From an uncultured bacterium (GTDB taxonomy: Bacteria; Cloacimonadota; Cloacimonadia; Cloacimonadales; Cloacimonadaceae): DNA of 64,000 nucleotides. The notes beneath the pieces are model-generated. The model worked only from the letters and a program-made list of their open reading frames with translations, was not told the origin of the DNA and searched no databases. Location: assembly GCA_938009275.1 (NCBI GenBank), contig CALLHY010000057.1, forward strand, positions 85,847 to 149,846. The letters run 5' to 3'. This document shows, one piece after another, positions 8,150 to 17,932 of this stretch. Positions within the stretch are counted from its first letter, which is position 1; each line of letters begins with the position of its first letter. The translations under genes were made by a program, and so were the position numbers.

Positions 8150-11100
8150 TTCAAACCCCAAAGCTGCTCAAGACAGGCAAAAAGCAACCATCGACATGGT
8201 TACCAAGCTTTATGTCTATACGCTCAAATCTGACAATGAGATCAGTTCTAAGGAAATTGGTATCTTGTATTCCATTCTAACCAATCTCTTCGCTCACGTT
8301 GATGTATCCTGGGAAGCCTATGTGAGTGAGATAATAAATACAGACTATCCCATAGAAGAAGTACTGGAATACCTGAACAAACATCTTTCACAGTTAGACA
8401 AGGTAAGATTGTTACAAAGTCTGGTGATTTTAGCCAAGACAGAAGGTGAACTAAGGATCTCAGAAATCACGGAGATTTTGGAGTTTTGCAAGAGTTTGGA
8501 ACTTAATCCCGAAGGATTTGTAAATCTGATAGATTACTTCGAGTCAGATGGAAGCGGAGATATTAGCTTAACCTGTGATCACTCGGTTTCTCATGTTCGT
8601 TACTCTCTGTTTTCCGATTACGTGGTTTTTGGATCGTCGCTAAGCGCAGATATTCGATTTAGAAACGTAAATCTGGCACCTTATGAGATGTCATTGTATT
8701 CCATCGATAATCATCTGTTCGTAGCAGTTGGCTCTTCCACTACACTAAAGATTAATGATAAGCCGGCAAAACCTAATAGCATCATCTTATTGCACCAGGA
8801 AAGTAAGATTAATGTTGGAAATACCGAATTTTGCCACAGTTGCCTGCAAAAAATATACAATCATCGTGATGCGAATGATGAGATTGTTTTCCATAAAAGC
8901 AGTTATGATTTTATCGTAACCAAAAGGGGGCTATGGTATTCTCTGGGAATCCGTAGCGGAAGCATCGCCCTGAACAAGAAGCAGATGTTGCATAACAAAC
9001 GCTATGAGATTTATTACGACGACATTATTCAGATTCATAATTATGCTCCGTGGAATCTAACCATACTTATCGAAAACAGAAGCAGCATCGGATTAGACGA
9101 TTTGGTACCAAAGTCTTTATACATAAACCATGAGAGAGACTTTTTTGACCTTTCCAGGATAGATAACGAAAAGAGCCTGGCACATATAGAAAGTAGCGAA
9201 GGAGTATTCTATCTACATCCTCCTAAACCGGGGTGGACGATTTACCTTAATCAAAAGCTGGTTGAGAGCATAACCCCTTTGGCTTTGAACTCGGATATAA
9301 TAACCATAAACAGCCGGAATTTCAGAATAAACAGCTTTTACGATCTGATAGAAACTCCCTTTGAGCTGAAAGCACTGAGTATAGCAGATATAAAGCACTT
9401 CTTTGCTGATGGTCAGTTGGCACTTGATAGCATTTCATGCACCGCAGAAAAAGGAAACTTGATTGGCATTCTGGGGCAAAGCGGATGTGGTAAATCTACT
9501 TTAGTAAAGATACTCTCAGGCGAAACTAAACCAACCTACGGTCAGGTGCTGGTGGATGGTAAAGATTTTTACGCCAATGTATCCTATTACCTGGAGTTCT
9601 TTGGATACGTTCCCCAAGATGATTTGCTTTACCCGTATTTAACCGTTTATGAAAACCTTTGGTATAGACTCCGACTGCGTATGCCAAATATATCTACAGC
9701 AAGCTTGGAACAGAAGATAAATAATATCCTTCATCAGGTTAATCTAACCCACCAAAGAGATACCAAGGTAGGCGAGTTCAAAAAGAAGAACTTGAGCGGT
9801 GGTGAACGTAAACGATTGAATATTGCTTTGGAGCTGTTGTTTGAACCCACGGTGATTATCTGTGATGAACCGACCAGTGGTCTTTCGTTTACTGATGCTG
9901 AGCAGATCATAGATATCTTGAGCTCTCTTACCAAACAGGGCAAGATAGTGATAATAACCATTCATCAGCCTAATAGCAGTATCTACAGAAAGTTTGACAA
10001 GGTAATGCTGATGGACATGGGCGGAAGGATGGCATACTTCGGTACTCCTACAGATTGCTTTTCGTATTTTGATGACGAGATTGCTGCTATTACGGTTCGG
10101 GCAACCGAGATCGAGAAGAAGAAGCAACTGATGACTTCCGACTTCATGTACGATGTTATTACCTATCCGGAGTATAACGAGTTTCACGAACCTGTGTATG
10201 AGCAGATAAACAAGTTCATTCAGCCCAAACGCAAGTTTTCACCAGAGTATTGGCGGGATAAGTACAAGCGCAAAATGTTGTATGAAATGATCCATCACGA
10301 GGTTAGTAAACCATTATCGACTGCCAGTACTAATGTAAAAAGAAAACGTCCAAAACAGAGCTTTGGGTCCAGATTGGTGCAGATGATGGGCTACATTGGC
10401 CGTAGCCTTAGAATGAAGTTCCGTAATCGCACCAATAACTATATCACCTTTGTTCAGGCTCCGCTTCTGGGTCTGATAATTGGTTTTATTCTTAGATACA
10501 CTCCCCAAGGTCCCCCTTATCAATATACTCAGAACATAAACATCGGTATCTACATCTTTGTAAGTGTTATAGCATTCATCTTTTTGGGTATATCCAACAG
10601 CATAGAGGAGATATTGGATGAGCGAAAAATGATACTTCGGGAAACTCAGATGAACCTGAAGATAAGCTTTTACCAAATCTCCAAGCTGATAACCCTAAGT
10701 ATGTTTGTTATTATCCAAGCCCTTTTATATCATGTGATATCAGCTTGGGTGCTGGAGATAAGAGGACTGTTTTCCATAAGTATATTGTATCTATTCTTAT
10801 CGGGATTCACAGGTGTGTCACTGGGGCTAATGTGCTCTGCCTTTATAAAGGAAAAGAAAGCTATAATAAACCTTTTGCCATTAGTGCTCATTCCACAGAT
10901 AATCTTTGGAGGAGCTGTTATCGAGTTTGAGAAAATGAATAGGAATCTAACTATCTATCACAAGCATCCAATACCAGAGATTGTGCAAACAATACCTTCA
11001 CGATGGCTATTTGAAGGAATGGCGACGGCCTATGCTAAGAACACAGCTTTCCACAGTTCCATGGCCAATCTTGAAAAAAAGAAATTGACACAATTACGTA

Positions 11101-11408
11101 GATTCAAAGATGCTGATATATCGGCTTCCGAGTATAACGCAATGAAAAGCTCGTGGTATTATGAGAAAGTAAAGATTGCCAGTAAATGGAATCCAGATAA
11201 GATTATGAACAGCTACCTCAACGCTTCGGTGAGTATTATGGATGGCATAGTTTTGTCTAAAGGGCAAAACGTGTTTGTGTCCAGCTACAAGTCGGTGGGT
11301 GGCCGTTTGCTTAGAACTTGGGACTATAATGTCGTGGTATTGTTCCTATATTTTGTGTTGTTTAACTGCGTTACTGCGGTTAAGCTGAAGTATTATTTCA
11401 AAGAATAA
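8142..11408 (+). CDS. TerB-FHA-ABC transporter fusion (ABCG-like)
   Basis: A 1088-residue fusion. Residues about 1-130 look TerB-like (helical, acidic). Residues about 140-420 contain about three FHA-like beta modules. The ABC ATPase follows, with Walker A GQSGCGKST (Lys451), signature LSGGERKRLNIAL and Walker B VIICDEPTSGL, and then a C-terminal ABC-2 permease with about six membrane segments. This ATPase-before-membrane order is that of the ABCG/White half-transporters, which dimerise. The substrate is unknown. FHA domains usually bind phosphothreonine, suggesting kinase-linked control, but no Ser/Thr kinase is nearby. The ATG at 8142 gives an eight-base overlap with DUF2851 (ATGGCTAA); a GTG at 8112 is the alternative. 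Confidence 0.82.
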   Translation: MANSNPKAAQDRQKATIDMVTKLYVYTLKSDNEISSKEIGILYSILTNLFAHVDVSWEAYVSEIINTDYPIEEVLEYLNKHLSQLDKVRLLQSLVILAKTEGELRISEITEILEFCKSLELNPEGFVNLIDYFESDGSGDISLTCDHSVSHVRYSLFSDYVVFGSSLSADIRFRNVNLAPYEMSLYSIDNHLFVAVGSSTTLKINDKPAKPNSIILLHQESKINVGNTEFCHSCLQKIYNHRDANDEIVFHKSSYDFIVTKRGLWYSLGIRSGSIALNKKQMLHNKRYEIYYDDIIQIHNYAPWNLTILIENRSSIGLDDLVPKSLYINHERDFFDLSRIDNEKSLAHIESSEGVFYLHPPKPGWTIYLNQKLVESITPLALNSDIITINSRNFRINSFYDLIETPFELKALSIADIKHFFADGQLALDSISCTAEKGNLIGILGQSGCGKSTLVKILSGETKPTYGQVLVDGKDFYANVSYYLEFFGYVPQDDLLYPYLTVYENLWYRLRLRMPNISTASLEQKINNILHQVNLTHQRDTKVGEFKKKNLSGGERKRLNIALELLFEPTVIICDEPTSGLSFTDAEQIIDILSSLTKQGKIVIITIHQPNSSIYRKFDKVMLMDMGGRMAYFGTPTDCFSYFDDEIAAITVRATEIEKKKQLMTSDFMYDVITYPEYNEFHEPVYEQINKFIQPKRKFSPEYWRDKYKRKMLYEMIHHEVSKPLSTASTNVKRKRPKQSFGSRLVQMMGYIGRSLRMKFRNRTNNYITFVQAPLLGLIIGFILRYTPQGPPYQYTQNINIGIYIFVSVIAFIFLGISNSIEEILDERKMILRETQMNLKISFYQISKLITLSMFVIIQALLYHVISAWVLEIRGLFSISILYLFLSGFTGVSLGLMCSAFIKEKKAIINLLPLVLIPQIIFGGAVIEFEKMNRNLTIYHKHPIPEIVQTIPSRWLFEGMATAYAKNTAFHSSMANLEKKKLTQLRRFKDADISASEYNAMKSSWYYEKVKIASKWNPDKIMNSYLNASVSIMDGIVLSKGQNVFVSSYKSVGGRLLRTWDYNVVVLFLYFVLFNCVTAVKLKYYFKE

Positions 11409-11418
11409 GGAGATAAAA

Positions 11419-12216
11419 ATGAAAGCAAGAATCATCATCATTTTAGCAATGTTAGTGTTAATTGGGCTTGTTGGCTGCAAGAAAAAACCTGAAAGCCTTC
11501 CCGCGGAAGAAACCACTGCTGCCATAACCACCTATGCTCCACTTCCAACCTTCAAGGAAGTTTTTAGAGTTCTGGATCAGTTACAGGTGAAAGATATTTC
11601 GGCAGCGATACCTACCACTTTATACAAAGCCAAACAAGAAGAAGTGCGAAACGCATTCTCATTGGGTCTGCTTACCGCAGATGCAACCCTTGCTGCCAAA
11701 GGGAGAAATAAAGCGCGCTTAAGCGACATTTCCTCTCAAATGATGAATCTTACTACACTCATCGGATTGGAGAGCGAAGTAAATCAGATGGGCGCAGACC
11801 TCAAAGCACTAATTGAGAAAGAAAACTGGGTGGATTTGGAACAAGCACTGGATGTACATAAGAAACGGGTTGAAGACAAGCTTTGGGATAGTGAAAGCTA
11901 TGATAATTACACGCTTATGCTTATGGGTGGCTGGGTTGAAGCCGCCAATAGAGTAGCATGGCTGTTGAAGCAGAACTATGCTGCTGACAAAACTACTGTC
12001 TTAGATCAAAAAGGCACCTTCAATAGCTTGGTGGGCAACCTAAAGCAAATCAAAGCCGAGCATATTGTTAATCAACCAGAATTTGTGGCTTCCCTAGCAT
12101 TGGTCGAAAAAGTAAAAGACGTGATAAATGCCGATAAAGATAAAACATATACCCTTGCTCAACTGGATGAGATTATAAAACTAACGGATCAAGTGAAAGC
12201 AGAATTCCAAAAGTAA
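11419..12216 (+). CDS. Predicted lipoprotein, unknown family
   Basis: A 265-residue protein with a lipoprotein signal: positively charged start, hydrophobic core and the lipobox LVGC (Cys about residue 20), then a charged linker KKKPESLP. The mature part is mostly alpha-helical with repeated AL/KE segments and no catalytic motif that I recognise. It lies ten bases after the ABC transporter gene with a strong AAGGAGAT site, so it is probably its operon partner, possibly a periplasmic accessory of that exporter. It is closed by a terminator. Confidence 0.7.
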   Translation: MKARIIIILAMLVLIGLVGCKKKPESLPAEETTAAITTYAPLPTFKEVFRVLDQLQVKDISAAIPTTLYKAKQEEVRNAFSLGLLTADATLAAKGRNKARLSDISSQMMNLTTLIGLESEVNQMGADLKALIEKENWVDLEQALDVHKKRVEDKLWDSESYDNYTLMLMGGWVEAANRVAWLLKQNYAADKTTVLDQKGTFNSLVGNLKQIKAEHIVNQPEFVASLALVEKVKDVINADKDKTYTLAQLDEIIKLTDQVKAEFQK

Positions 12217-12228
12217 CCACTTTATAAC

Positions 12229-12260
12229 GGGGCGTTCACTTAGAACGCCCCTAATCTTTT
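12229..12260 (+). terminator. Rho-independent terminator
   Basis: GGGGCGTTC (12229-12237) pairs perfectly with GAACGCCCC (12243-12251) over a five-base loop, followed by TAATCTTTT. It ends the mtgA-to-lipoprotein operon. Confidence 0.85.
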
Positions 12261-12274
12261 GAATAAGGATTGAT

Positions 12275-13375
12275 ATGAAAGGTTTGCTCTTAACAACCCT
12301 GCTGTTTCTGATTGTTCTGGCTTGCTATGCAAGCCCAGGTACTATGAATGTGCAGGATGTTCCCTGGGACGAAGGAAAGGCTTTGAATATTACCTGGCAG
12401 ACACCAGCTGACTCCATAATTCTCCAAAGAGCTGACTCGCTTGGTGTGTGGCAAACCATATTCAGTGGTCCTGCCCTTCCTGCGGCATATTCCGACCGGG
12501 ACCTGATCCCCAATAAAAGCTATTCTTACCAGCTAATTGCCATTGGGAGTGCTGATACTGATACGCTAATCGTTAGAGCATCGGCTAAACCCAGGGAGCA
12601 GTGGTTTTACATGCATAAGCTATCATTTCTCATCATTCTTGTCATTGTAAGCCTAGCCATACTCATCTACATTCAGCGGGCTAGAATGGGTAAGGAATTT
12701 TACATTCGCCGTATTAGCGGATTAGACTCGATGGAGGAAGCTGTAGGCAGGGCAACCGAAAAGGGCAAGCCCATTCTGTTTGTTCCAGGTATTGGTGATC
12801 TTGATGATATCCAAACTATTGCCAGCTTAACCATCCTTAGCCAGCTTGCTCAGCGTTCTGCAGAATATGATACCGAACTAATAGTCCCCTGTAGGTTTTC
12901 CATGGTTCTTTCAGCAGCCAGAGAAGTGGTGAAGGAAGCGTACCTTAAGGTAGGGAAACCTGATTCTTACAAAGAGGAAAGGATATTTTACTTAACTGAT
13001 GACCAGTTTGGTTACGTGGCAGGTATCGATGGCATTATGGTACGGGAACAACCTGCTGCCAATTTCTTCCTGGGTAGTTTCTATGCGGAATCACTGATTT
13101 TAGCAGAAACAGGTTTTAGCACTGGGGCAATTCAAACTTCTGGTACAGCCCAAGCCAGTCAACTTCCCTTCTTTGTAGTTTCATGTGACTACACGTTGAT
13201 AGGGGAGGAGCTCTTTGCCGCGTCAGCATATTTATCTCGCGATCCCCAACAGCTTGGTAGCCTGAAGGGTCACGATTTTGGCAAGCTATTAACTATTATT
13301 CTCATCCTGGCTGGAGTGATAACCGAAATAGTAGGTTGGCACTGGTTCAAGGCTTTCTTCGAAGGGGTACAGTAA
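12275..13375 (+). CDS. Membrane protein with Fn3-like ectodomain, unknown
   Basis: The 366-residue protein has an N-terminal signal sequence, a short beta-rich domain (about 22-110) that resembles a fibronectin type III fold, a membrane span (about 118-137), a soluble domain (about 140-340) starting with SGLDSMEEAVGRATEKGKP and containing ILFVPGIGDLDDIQTIASL, and a last membrane span near the C-terminus. I recall similar soluble domains as conserved DUF proteins in Cloacimonadota and Thermotogae but cannot name the family with confidence. It is the first gene of a four-gene operon with one- and four-base overlaps. Function unknown. Confidence 0.7.
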   Translation: MKGLLLTTLLFLIVLACYASPGTMNVQDVPWDEGKALNITWQTPADSIILQRADSLGVWQTIFSGPALPAAYSDRDLIPNKSYSYQLIAIGSADTDTLIVRASAKPREQWFYMHKLSFLIILVIVSLAILIYIQRARMGKEFYIRRISGLDSMEEAVGRATEKGKPILFVPGIGDLDDIQTIASLTILSQLAQRSAEYDTELIVPCRFSMVLSAAREVVKEAYLKVGKPDSYKEERIFYLTDDQFGYVAGIDGIMVREQPAANFFLGSFYAESLILAETGFSTGAIQTSGTAQASQLPFFVVSCDYTLIGEELFAASAYLSRDPQQLGSLKGHDFGKLLTIILILAGVITEIVGWHWFKAFFEGVQ

Positions 13376-14073
13376 TGAAGCGCAACCTCCCTCTGTTTTT
13401 CGCATTCTTCTGCGGATTGTTGGTTATAGTATCCGAGTTTATTCCCCATCGACCCTTTAGTCTGATGATAGACACCTTACAAGAGTGGTTTATGATAATC
13501 TCCGGTTTCGCCATTATCTTGGGGCAGATTAGCCTTTTCCAATCTAACATCAATAAGATAAAACAAAAGGATAGTGGTTGGATGTTCTACCTTGCCGGAT
13601 TGATTAGCTTTATCCTGATGCTCATTGTAGGAATGTTTTGGGGTACTCAAGAGACAGGCGGTTTGTTTGGCCACGGAACCGCATTACAGGCAAGGCTGGG
13701 AATGAAGCCATTCGATTATCTCTTTGAGTTTGCCTATATGCCCTTGTCCTCCACTATGTTTTCTCTACTAGCGTTCTTTATTGCTTCTGCAGCCTACAGA
13801 GCTTTCATTATAAGGAGTTTTGAGTCAAATCTCCTTATGCTTACTGCTGTGATAGTAATTCTGGGTAGAACCAGCTTTGGCAGTATGTTAACCGGCTGGT
13901 TACCTCAAGGGCTAAGATTTTGGCACTTACCCAATCTGAGTGATTTCATAATGGAATACCCCAATTCAGCCGCTCAACGTGCAATAATGATAAGCGCAGC
14001 TTTGGGTATTATCGGCAGCAGTCTAAGGATAATCCTTGGCATCGAGAGATCATATCTGGGGAGCGACAAATGA
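13375..14073 (+). CDS. Polytopic membrane protein, unknown
   Basis: A 232-residue protein with about six hydrophobic segments, starting MKRNLPLFFAFFCG. The ATG at 13375 shares one base with the upstream stop (TAATG) and has GGGG upstream; a longer frame starting at 13336 would overlap the previous gene by 40 bases and is less likely. It overlaps the next gene by four bases (ATGA). No family motif is recognised. Tight coupling suggests it forms a complex with its three neighbours. Confidence 0.68.
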   Translation: MKRNLPLFFAFFCGLLVIVSEFIPHRPFSLMIDTLQEWFMIISGFAIILGQISLFQSNINKIKQKDSGWMFYLAGLISFILMLIVGMFWGTQETGGLFGHGTALQARLGMKPFDYLFEFAYMPLSSTMFSLLAFFIASAAYRAFIIRSFESNLLMLTAVIVILGRTSFGSMLTGWLPQGLRFWHLPNLSDFIMEYPNSAAQRAIMISAALGIIGSSLRIILGIERSYLGSDK

Positions 14074-14900
14074 GCGCAGTTAGCAGTAACTTGATTGAAC
14101 GTCGCATAGTATTTTTGCTGTTGTTTGTTGCCGTGGCATTGCCATTAGTGTTTCCCATCGGCTGGAAAACCGAAGTATCCTCTTACGCGAAGCAAGCCTG
14201 GGAACTAATAGAATCTGCTCCTGATTCATCTGTGGTAATCTTTTCTTTCGATTATGATCCTGCGTCCATGACAGAGCTACAACCCATGGCTGAGGCCATG
14301 ATAGAACATGCTTTCTCTCGTAATCATAAGATCATGGCTATGGCATTGTGGCCACAAGGGATGCAACTCGCTGAACAGGCCTTCCTAAAGGTGAAAGAAA
14401 GCTATCCAGACAAGAAGTATGGGGAAGACTACGTTAATATGGGTTACAAAGTGGCGGGGATAGTAGCGATCCAATCTATGGGCAAGAATATGCGGGATGT
14501 TTTCCCTGCTGATCAATCTGGCACCAAGTATGCCGACATTCCCATGTTGAGCAAGGTTAAAACCCTAAAGGATGTTGCTTACATAAATTCACTCTCGTCT
14601 GGCACCCCCGGTATCAAAGAATGGGTTATGGCTGCCAGAGATGTATATAATACCCCGGTAACGGGAGGCACAACTGCGGTAAGTGCTCCAGGGCTTATTC
14701 CTTATGTTAATAGCCAAAAACAACTCCACGGCCTTTTGGGTGGACTGAAAGCAGCTTCAGAATATGAAGCTCTTATTGGTAGAGTAGGCTCAGCTACAGT
14801 AAAGATGGATGCCCAATCCATAGCCCATTTACTAATCTTGCTACTTATTCTTACTGGAAACATCAAGGCATTTAGAGCCAGAAAAAGGAGTGCAGAATGA
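14070..14900 (+). CDS. Membrane-anchored protein, unknown
   Basis: A 276-residue protein with one hydrophobic segment near the N-terminus (about 12-30), a globular domain of about 200 residues with VVIFSFDYDPASMTELQPMA and VAGIVAIQSMGKNMRDVFP, and a second hydrophobic segment at about 250-265 followed by a basic tail. The globular part looks alpha/beta, with strand-loop-helix repeats. No catalytic motif recognised. It sits within the overlapped operon (ATGA junctions on both sides). Confidence 0.68.
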   Translation: MSAVSSNLIERRIVFLLLFVAVALPLVFPIGWKTEVSSYAKQAWELIESAPDSSVVIFSFDYDPASMTELQPMAEAMIEHAFSRNHKIMAMALWPQGMQLAEQAFLKVKESYPDKKYGEDYVNMGYKVAGIVAIQSMGKNMRDVFPADQSGTKYADIPMLSKVKTLKDVAYINSLSSGTPGIKEWVMAARDVYNTPVTGGTTAVSAPGLIPYVNSQKQLHGLLGGLKAASEYEALIGRVGSATVKMDAQSIAHLLILLLILTGNIKAFRARKRSAE

Positions 14901-15535
14901 GCAGCTTCATGAGCGTTTTCGGGCTATGGATGGCGGTGTTCTTCACCTTTAGCATCTTCAGTTTTCTATACAAAGACAATCCTTTCTACAAATTTGGAGA
15001 GCAGGTGTTCGTTGGTTTATCGGCAGCTTATTGGCTGGTGTATTTATTTTACAGCATCATGCTTCCCAATTTGTTCACCAAACTATTTACAGATTTAAAA
15101 GGTAACTTGATCCTGCTTATTCCCGCTACTTTAGGATTGATGATGCTACTGAGGATAATCCCCAAAACCCAATGGTTAAGTCGGTTCCCTATTGCCATAA
15201 TGATAGGCACATCGGCTGGAATAAACATGCTCCGTTACACCAAGAGTGATATGCTTAGCCAGATATCGGCTACCATGATCAATCCATTTAACGCAGCCAC
15301 TACCTCCGCCATGATAGGTAATATCCTATTGATCTTTGGCACAATCTGTGGTGTTTACTACTTCTATTTCAGCAAAAAACAGGAAGGTATTTCCGCTGTT
15401 CCTTCCAAGCTTGGAATTTGGTTTTTAATGATAAGCTTCGGTGCATCATTCGGCTATACTGTGATGGCGCGCGTATCGCTGTTGATTGGCAGATTGGAAT
15501 TCTTGCTAAAAGACTGGCTGCATATCATAAAATAA
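14897..15535 (+). CDS. Polytopic membrane protein, unknown
   Basis: A 212-residue protein with about six hydrophobic stretches, beginning MSSFMSVFGLWMAVFFTFS. It is the last member of the four-gene membrane operon and starts in an ATGA overlap with its neighbour. No recognised motif. With the Fn3-like, polytopic and anchored partners it probably forms a membrane complex of unknown purpose. Confidence 0.68.
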   Translation: MSSFMSVFGLWMAVFFTFSIFSFLYKDNPFYKFGEQVFVGLSAAYWLVYLFYSIMLPNLFTKLFTDLKGNLILLIPATLGLMMLLRIIPKTQWLSRFPIAIMIGTSAGINMLRYTKSDMLSQISATMINPFNAATTSAMIGNILLIFGTICGVYYFYFSKKQEGISAVPSKLGIWFLMISFGASFGYTVMARVSLLIGRLEFLLKDWLHIIK

Positions 15536-15577
15536 CTTCAATTGTTAATCATTATTCTAAAATAAAGGACTAAGCCT

Positions 15578-17107
15578 ATGCTTCAATTGCATCATCGATT
15601 CATTCAAGTAGCAAAAAAACATGGTTCTAAAATCGCAGTGTATGATAAAGCAACTAATAAGGATTACACGTATTCGCGCATGCTGATTGCCACTTTCATC
15701 CTAAAAGAACACATCGCCAAGATTAAGGGAAAGTATGTAGGTATTTTGCTTCCCACTTCTATGGGCTGCATGTTATCGGTGCTTAGCACGCTAATGAACG
15801 GCAAGGTTCCTGTTATGATAAACTATGCTACAGGGGCCATTGAGAATTCTAAGTATGCTCGCGAGAAATGTCAGTTCAAAACAGTATTAACCAGCAGAAA
15901 ACTATTGGATAAACTGGGTTTGCAGCCTATTGACCACATGATCTTTGTGGAGGACATACTTGCCCAGGTTAAGCTTAATACAAAGCTAAAGGCTGCACTT
16001 ATCTCCAAGCTTCCTGCTGCCATGATCCAGAAGCTGGTGCATAGTGGTGATGTGACAGAAACCTCTGTGATACTATTCACCAGTGGCAGCGAAAAAGAAC
16101 CCAAAGCGGTTCAACTATCGCATAAGAACATCCTGCACAATGTGGATGCTATCCCCAATCTGGTAAAACTAGATCATAACGACGTGTTTATGAGCATCCT
16201 GCCCATGTTCCATGTATTTGGGCTAACCATTGAGTTTTGGCTGCCATTATTAATAGGTGCCTCAATGGTAACCTATCCTAATCCTCTGGAGTATAAAACC
16301 GTGTCCGATTTGGTGCGCGAGTACAAGGCGACCTTTATTGCCGCAACGCCATCCTTTTTCTACGGTTACTTGAACAAGTCCAATCCCGGTGATTTTGCCA
16401 CCCTGCGTTTTGCCATAGCCGGAGCAGACAAGCTACCCGATAAGGTTTATGAGGGCTTCACCAAGAAACATGGCATACCCATCTTTGAAGGTTATGGTGC
16501 TACCGAAACCAGTCCGGTGATATCAACCAACTACCCCGGAATTCACAAGCTTGGCAGCATTGGTAAGCCCATTCCCGGGGTACAGGTAAGAATATTAGAT
16601 ATCAATACCGACAAGATTCTTGGGCCTAACGAAGAAGGAAAGATACTGGTTAAGGGCGATATGGTAATGGAAGGTTACCTGGGTGACCTGGAAGAAACCT
16701 CTCTTCGTATTCACAACGGCTGGTATGACACGGGCGATATAGGCCTGATAGACAGTGATGGTTATCTCTGGCATAAAGGCAGGCTAAAACGCTTTGTAAA
16801 AGTTGGTGGAGAGATGGTATCACTGGTAAAGGTGGAAAATGCTTTAAGCCGCTTATTGCCAGAAAACGTTATCTGCTGCGTGGTAGATGTGCCCAATGCA
16901 ACCAAAGGTGCCGACGTTGTTGCCGCGGTTGCCACAGGTGATTTCGACAAAGATAAGGTATTGAAAATGTTAAAAAAGGAGTTACCTGCCATAGCCGTTC
17001 CACGTCAGTTCTTTGTAATAGAAGACATTCCAATGATGGCCAGCGGCAAGGTAAACTTCCGTGCTGTGGAAACTATTTGCCGGGAGAGAAGTAACAATGG
17101 CGAATAG
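15578..17107 (+). CDS. AMP-dependent acyl-CoA/acyl-ACP synthetase
   Basis: A 509-residue adenylate-forming ligase: it activates a carboxylic acid as acyl-AMP and transfers it to CoA or ACP. Motifs in order are the P-loop VILFTSGSEKEPKAVQLSH, GYGATETSPVIS, YDTGDIG and the hinge KGRLKRFVKVGGEMVSL, with a catalytic Lys in the C-terminal SGKVNFR. The P-loop and the central sequence resemble the acyl-ACP synthetase half of Aas, the enzyme that reacylates lysophosphatidylethanolamine, but the acyltransferase half is missing. It overlaps the downstream aldolase gene by 11 bases. Confidence 0.85.
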   Translation: MLQLHHRFIQVAKKHGSKIAVYDKATNKDYTYSRMLIATFILKEHIAKIKGKYVGILLPTSMGCMLSVLSTLMNGKVPVMINYATGAIENSKYAREKCQFKTVLTSRKLLDKLGLQPIDHMIFVEDILAQVKLNTKLKAALISKLPAAMIQKLVHSGDVTETSVILFTSGSEKEPKAVQLSHKNILHNVDAIPNLVKLDHNDVFMSILPMFHVFGLTIEFWLPLLIGASMVTYPNPLEYKTVSDLVREYKATFIAATPSFFYGYLNKSNPGDFATLRFAIAGADKLPDKVYEGFTKKHGIPIFEGYGATETSPVISTNYPGIHKLGSIGKPIPGVQVRILDINTDKILGPNEEGKILVKGDMVMEGYLGDLEETSLRIHNGWYDTGDIGLIDSDGYLWHKGRLKRFVKVGGEMVSLVKVENALSRLLPENVICCVVDVPNATKGADVVAAVATGDFDKDKVLKMLKKELPAIAVPRQFFVIEDIPMMASGKVNFRAVETICRERSNNGE

Positions 17108-17804
17108 GCCGATTTGCAGTTCCCCATTTTTCTTAAGCCAGCTAACCGAACTGAACCCTTTGTACAATAGAATTGCCAAAGTAGCTTCTGTTTTGCACCA
17201 ACACGGCTGGGCAGAAGCTAATGCAGGCAATCTCTCGATTAGAATCACCGAGCTTATAAAACCAAAACTAACTAAACTGGGAATTAACTGCAACGATTGC
17301 AGTCTGTTTCTTGTATCACGCTCTGGCAGCCGTTATAGAGACATTGCCGACAATCCCCCTGCTGGGCTATTGCTGGTAAAGCTTGAGCATGATGAACTCC
17401 GCTACCCAACGGATGCCGTTCCGACCTCCGAATGGGAGTGTCATAAGATCATCCATAATGCAGACACTAATGGCGAATATCCATGCATTCTGCACGCCCA
17501 TCCCACCGAGGTTATTGCACTGTCTCAATCAGAAGCTTACAACAACAGTGTCTTGCTAAGCGCATATCTGGCATCCCTTCTACCCGAGCTTCCCCTCTAT
17601 CTGCCCGGAGGCATTGTGGCTACTAATTACGCCATGCCCGGCAGCAGTGAACTTGCCAAGCTTAGCGCGGAGAATTTTTCGGACAAAAAAGCCTTGATCT
17701 GGCAGGGTCATGGCCTTGTTTGCAGGGGTAAGGATATTGATGAAACTCTGGACTATATGGAGATAGTGAATAAAGCAGCCAAGCTACACTTTCTATTGCG
17801 TTAG
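17097..17804 (+). CDS. Class II aldolase/adducin family protein (RhaD-like)
   Basis: The 235-residue protein has the class II aldolase order: GNLSIRI near the N-terminus, the zinc-binding HAHPTEVIALS, and a third histidine in WQGHGLVCRG. The HAHPTE and WQGHG forms resemble rhamnulose-1-phosphate aldolase more than fuculose-1-phosphate aldolase. The enzyme would cleave a sugar phosphate to dihydroxyacetone phosphate and an aldehyde. No rhamnose genes flank it, so the substrate is open. ATG 17097 is chosen (GGAGAG upstream, at 17083-17088) over 17061, which would overlap the ligase by 47 bases. Confidence 0.8.
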   Translation: MANRPICSSPFFLSQLTELNPLYNRIAKVASVLHQHGWAEANAGNLSIRITELIKPKLTKLGINCNDCSLFLVSRSGSRYRDIADNPPAGLLLVKLEHDELRYPTDAVPTSEWECHKIIHNADTNGEYPCILHAHPTEVIALSQSEAYNNSVLLSAYLASLLPELPLYLPGGIVATNYAMPGSSELAKLSAENFSDKKALIWQGHGLVCRGKDIDETLDYMEIVNKAAKLHFLLR

Positions 17805-17850
17805 GAGATTCACTGATACCATCATTATAGCCTTCAGTTTGCCTGGACGT

Positions 17851-17928
17851 ATTGCAGTATCATTACGCATGAAATACGGATGGGATGCGTATTTCATGCG
17901 TATTTCATCCGTAATTCGTTCATGGAAC
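17851..17928. repeat. Dispersed palindromic element, copy 1
   Basis: The 15-bp arms TACGCATGAAATACG (17864-17878) and CGTATTTCATGCGTA (17888-17902) are exact reverse complements around GATGGGATG. Bases 17862-17902 are identical to 38398-38438. The flank ATTGCAGTAT and the end GTAATTCGTTCA match copy 3 near 60.7 kb. It sits between two convergent genes, and no U-tract of terminator type is present. Confidence 0.85.
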
Positions 17929-17932
17929 ATAC

